Shown in pieces: positions 61,631 through 64,000 of a stretch of 64,000 nt of DNA. This DNA is from Bacillus sp. OV322 (GTDB lineage: Bacteria > Bacillota > Bacilli > Bacillales > DSM-1321), in contig NZ_FOMA01000001.1 in the NCBI RefSeq assembly GCF_900112495.1, forward strand, positions 372,001 through 436,000, in the 5' to 3' direction. Numbering within the stretch: the stretch's first letter is position 1; each line of letters starts with the position of its first letter. The notes below the pieces were generated by a model that was given only the letters and a program-made list of their open reading frames with translations, searched no databases and was not told the DNA's origin. The position numbers and the translations under genes were made by a program.

Positions 61631-62650
61631 ATGGAACTGGCCAGATCATTGGAATTGCCGCGTGGATATAGATCAGCATTGAGTGGAATTAATACAGAGA
61701 AAGCTATTAAATTGATAAAAAATCATTTTGAAAATGCATTGTCACAAACACTTAATCTTACAGAAGTGTTTGCTCCATTATTGCTGGATGAAGGAACAGG
61801 ACTCAACGACAATTTGAATGGAATAGAGAAAATTGTCTCCTTTGATGCAAAAGACGTTGACAGGGGAAGGGTGGAAATTGTTCAATCTCTGGCGAAATGG
61901 AAAAGGGCGGCGTTAAGCAGGTATGGATTCATGGCCGGTGAAGGCCTTTATACGAATATGAAAGCAGTAAGGGGAGATGAGGAATTGGATAATCTTCATT
62001 CTCTCTATGTGGACCAATGGGACTGGGAGAAAGTCATTACAAAGGAAAACCGCAGTCAATATACATTGAAAGATGAAGTCAGAAAAATTTTTTCTGCGAT
62101 AAAATTAACGGAAAATCATTTATATAAACATTATCCGGAATTTCAGCCGATTTTGCCTAATGACATTTATTTTGTATCTTCTCAGGAGCTAGAGGAACAA
62201 TTTCCTGAACTATCTCCAAAACAAAGGGAAGATGCGATTGCAAAGGAGCATGGAGCAGTATTTATCATGCAAATAGGCGGGTTCTTAAAATCCGGGCGTA
62301 AACATGATGGACGTTCACCGGACTATGATGATTGGACGCTGAACGGCGATATTATATTTTGGAATCCGCTTCTAGAAAAATCTTTTGAAGTCTCATCGAT
62401 GGGAATCAGGGTTGATGAGAAATCGTTATTAAGACAGCTTAGGATATCCCGCATGGAGGAACGAAGATCACTTGAGTTTCATCAATCCATCCTGAGCGGC
62501 AAACTTCCATATACGATTGGCGGGGGAATTGGACAGTCAAGATTATGTATGTTCCTGCTTAGAAAGGCGCATATAGGTGAAGTCCAGGCGTCTGTCTGGA
62601 ATGAAAGAGAAAAAAAGTGGTGTCTGGATCATCACATTAACCTCCTATGA
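61631..62650 (+). CDS. asnA: Aspartate-ammonia ligase AsnA
   Basis: A 339-residue class II-tRNA-synthetase-fold enzyme that makes asparagine from aspartate, ammonia and ATP. The active site segments VFAPLLLDEGTGLNDNLNG, IVQSLAKWKRAAL, MAGEGLYTNMKAVR, DQWDWEKVI and GGGIGQSRLCMFLLRKAHIGEVQ are intact. Slightly longer than the E. coli enzyme (330). ATG 61628 and 61631 both follow GGAGG very closely; a farther upstream start has no ribosome site. No T-box leader fits in the short upstream region. Confidence 0.93.
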   Translation: MELARSLELPRGYRSALSGINTEKAIKLIKNHFENALSQTLNLTEVFAPLLLDEGTGLNDNLNGIEKIVSFDAKDVDRGRVEIVQSLAKWKRAALSRYGFMAGEGLYTNMKAVRGDEELDNLHSLYVDQWDWEKVITKENRSQYTLKDEVRKIFSAIKLTENHLYKHYPEFQPILPNDIYFVSSQELEEQFPELSPKQREDAIAKEHGAVFIMQIGGFLKSGRKHDGRSPDYDDWTLNGDIIFWNPLLEKSFEVSSMGIRVDEKSLLRQLRISRMEERRSLEFHQSILSGKLPYTIGGGIGQSRLCMFLLRKAHIGEVQASVWNEREKKWCLDHHINLL

Positions 62651-62660
62651 AATAAAAGGG

Positions 62661-62736
62661 AGGATATTGTTAAGTCAGGTTGATTGTAGCGGAAAACAGC
62701 CACCTCGCTCCATAGAAGCAAAGTTGGCGAAACAGA
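62661..62736 (+). repeat. Dispersed repeat, internally deleted copy
   Basis: AGGATATTGTTAAGTCAGG, TTGATTGTAGCGGAAAACAGCCACC and CTCCATAGAAGCAAAGTTGGCGAAACAG: left and right blocks joined, the centre and left terminal repeat lost. Confidence 0.75.
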
Positions 62737-62752
62737 CTAGAACTAATTTAAT

Positions 62753-62795
62753 TAAGAGGGTGCAGGGAGAATTGCCATCTCCTGCACCCTCTTAA
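62753..62795. terminator. Bidirectional terminator between asnA and the RNase J gene
   Basis: TAAGAGGGTGCAGG and CCTGCACCCTCTTA, 14-bp stem extended by GAGA/TCTC, 7-base loop. No long T run. Confidence 0.85.
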
Positions 62796-62814
62796 TAATG
62801 TAAATAAAGAAAGT

Positions 62815-64000
62815 TTATACCTCAATAATAATAGGAAGAATCATCGGCTTTCTTTTGGTTTGCTCGTATAGGTACTGTCCAATGGTCTTTCTGATGCTTT
62901 GTTTCATGGCATTCCACTGATAGACTTTGGCTTTTTGAAGATCCTTGACTGTTATCTTCACCATTCTGTTCACTTCACTTAAGAGATCCTCAGAGTCACG
63001 TGCAAAAACAAATCCGCGTGAAATGACATCAGGGCCGGATATAATCCTTCTTTCAGACTTGCTGAGCGTGACCACGATTACAAGCATTCCATCTTCCGAG
63101 AGAAGTTTACGGTCTCTCAGTACAATATCACCAACATCTCCTATTCCCACTCCGTCTACAAAAATATTCCCTGCAGGCACTTTCCGTATTTGCCGGGCTT
63201 CCCCGTTTTCGATATCGACGACTTCACCATTGCTGATAATAAAGGTATTTTCCTTATTAACTCCAACAGACTCTGCCAGCATGCTGTGATGGTGCAGCAT
63301 CCTGAATTCTCCGTGAACAGGGATGAAGTATTTAGGCTTCATTAACGTGAGCATCATCTTTAATTCTTCCTGATAAGCATGTCCTGAAACATGCATTCCT
63401 GTCGAGGAGCCAGAGCCATAAATTACATTGGCGCCAAGCTGAAAAAGGTTATCGATGATTTTCGTAACATCGCGCTCATTCCCCGGTATAGGGGAGGAAG
63501 CAAATATAACGGTATCGCCTGGGAGGATTGCGACATCCCTGAAATTTGATGAAGACAGGCGTGATAAAGCGGCCATAGGTTCGCCCTGGCTTCCTGTACA
63601 AAGAATGCACACTTTTTCAGGTTCGAAGTCATTCACTTGATTGGCATCAATAAGCATGTTTTCCGGTATGTCTAAATAACCGCGTTCCATTGCAACTGAA
63701 ACGACGTTCACCATGCTTCTCCCAAGCAATGCAAGCTTGCGTCCGGTCTTATGTGCGGCATCTGCTATCTGCTGAAGCCTGCTAACATTGGAAGCAAAGG
63801 TCGAAATGATTACTTTATTTTCGGCCCTTAAAAAAGATTCCTCGATATGAGTGCCTACCACCCGTTCAGAAGGGGTAGAGCCGGGACGTTCAGCGTTTGT
63901 GCTTTCAGACAATAAAGCCAATACTCCGTCACTCCCGATTTTAGCCATTTTGTGAAAATCAGGGAATTGATTATTAGTTGGAGTCAGGTCAAACTTAAAA
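62815..64000 (-). CDS. Ribonuclease J, C-terminal two-thirds (5' end outside window)
   Basis: The minus-strand frame is open to the window end (FKFDLTPTNNQF.. precedes an internal Met at 63948), giving at least 395 residues. Beta-CASP motifs are seen: LLSESTNAERPG, VIISTFASNVSRLQQI, ILCTGSQGEPMAALSRL, FASSPIPGNERDV, the metal HxH-type MHVSGHAYQEELKMML, and PKYFIPVHGEFRML; the C-terminus TKRKPMILPIIIEV is conserved. RNase J has 5'-exonuclease and endonuclease activity in mRNA decay. By sequence it is nearer J1 in some motifs and J2 in others, so it may be a third paralogue. Confidence 0.92.
   Translation of the reverse strand, partial: FKFDLTPTNNQFPDFHKMAKIGSDGVLALLSESTNAERPGSTPSERVVGTHIEESFLRAENKVIISTFASNVSRLQQIADAAHKTGRKLALLGRSMVNVVSVAMERGYLDIPENMLIDANQVNDFEPEKVCILCTGSQGEPMAALSRLSSSNFRDVAILPGDTVIFASSPIPGNERDVTKIIDNLFQLGANVIYGSGSSTGMHVSGHAYQEELKMMLTLMKPKYFIPVHGEFRMLHHHSMLAESVGVNKENTFIISNGEVVDIENGEARQIRKVPAGNIFVDGVGIGDVGDIVLRDRKLLSEDGMLVIVVTLSKSERRIISGPDVISRGFVFARDSEDLLSEVNRMVKITVKDLQKAKVYQWNAMKQSIRKTIGQYLYEQTKRKPMILPIIIEV

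Overview
The window comes from a low-GC Gram-positive spore-former of the Bacillaceae. Most proteins look like Bacillus subtilis families (RbsKDACB, PncA/PncB, DppA-E/YkfA-D, CwlO, DhaS, HelD, AmpS), gene starts carry strong AGGAGG-type ribosome binding sites, and WalR, CodY, CcpA, SigW-like and S-box signals can be read directly. This is chromosomal, mostly core metabolism, with one intact insertion sequence, one transposase remnant and an abundant short dispersed repeat. No tRNA, rRNA, CRISPR array or prophage was seen.

Layout. 0-5 kb: ribose operon (end of rbsR, rbsK, rbsD, rbsA, rbsC, rbsB). 5-9 kb: an SDR dehydrogenase, a cysteine-free HesB-fold protein, a DinB-like protein, and a metallo-beta-lactamase-fold hydrolase with its own TetR regulator. 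9.2-12.9 kb: an NAD salvage operon (Nudix/NrtR-like regulator, nicotinamidase, nicotinate phosphoribosyltransferase, a second NadD-like adenylyltransferase). 12.9-17 kb: an IS1595-like remnant next to an AT-rich serine hydrolase, then a MarR-isochorismatase-like-MFS unit. 17-23 kb: intracellular subtilisin, a membrane protein fused to a PstS-like domain, the CwlO endopeptidase with a WalR box, and a SigW-type small operon. 23-25.5 kb: an APC transporter and a SAM riboswitch in front of a 52-residue YezD-family protein. 25.9-36.5 kb: a dpp-ykf locus for uptake and intracellular breakdown of (murein) peptides. 36.7-49 kb: a cell-envelope locus with a polysaccharide deacetylase, DedA protein, GT28-type glycosyltransferase, RsbR-type STAS protein, YdcF-like protein, a two-component system, and a GalU / GT-C-like / GT2 / GtrA set that fits a three-component polymer glycosylation system. 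49-64 kb: AmpS, DhaS, HelD, two convergent manganese catalases separated by an IS3-family element, amino-acid transporters, AsnA, and the 3' part of an RNase J gene.

Main discoveries to follow up. (1) Three copies of one exact 29-bp architecture (TTTTAAT-N4-TTTTAAT-N4-TTTTCAT, 11-bp repeat period) lie only in the envelope locus: before the deacetylase operon, before the two-component operon, and before the gene-poor leader of the GalU/glycosylation genes. They are a strong candidate for the binding site of the local OmpR-family response regulator. (2) An IS3-family element is inserted inside the hairpin of the terminator shared by the two manganese catalases; removing it together with one 3-bp target repeat restores a perfect 16-bp stem. 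(3) A repeat of about 225 bp with imperfect 13-bp terminal inverted repeats occurs eleven times here as full, internally deleted and broken copies. (4) Several self-contained regulator/operator pairs can be seen: tandem TetR palindromes, tandem MarR palindromes, and a palindrome at the promoter of the NrtR-like NAD operon.
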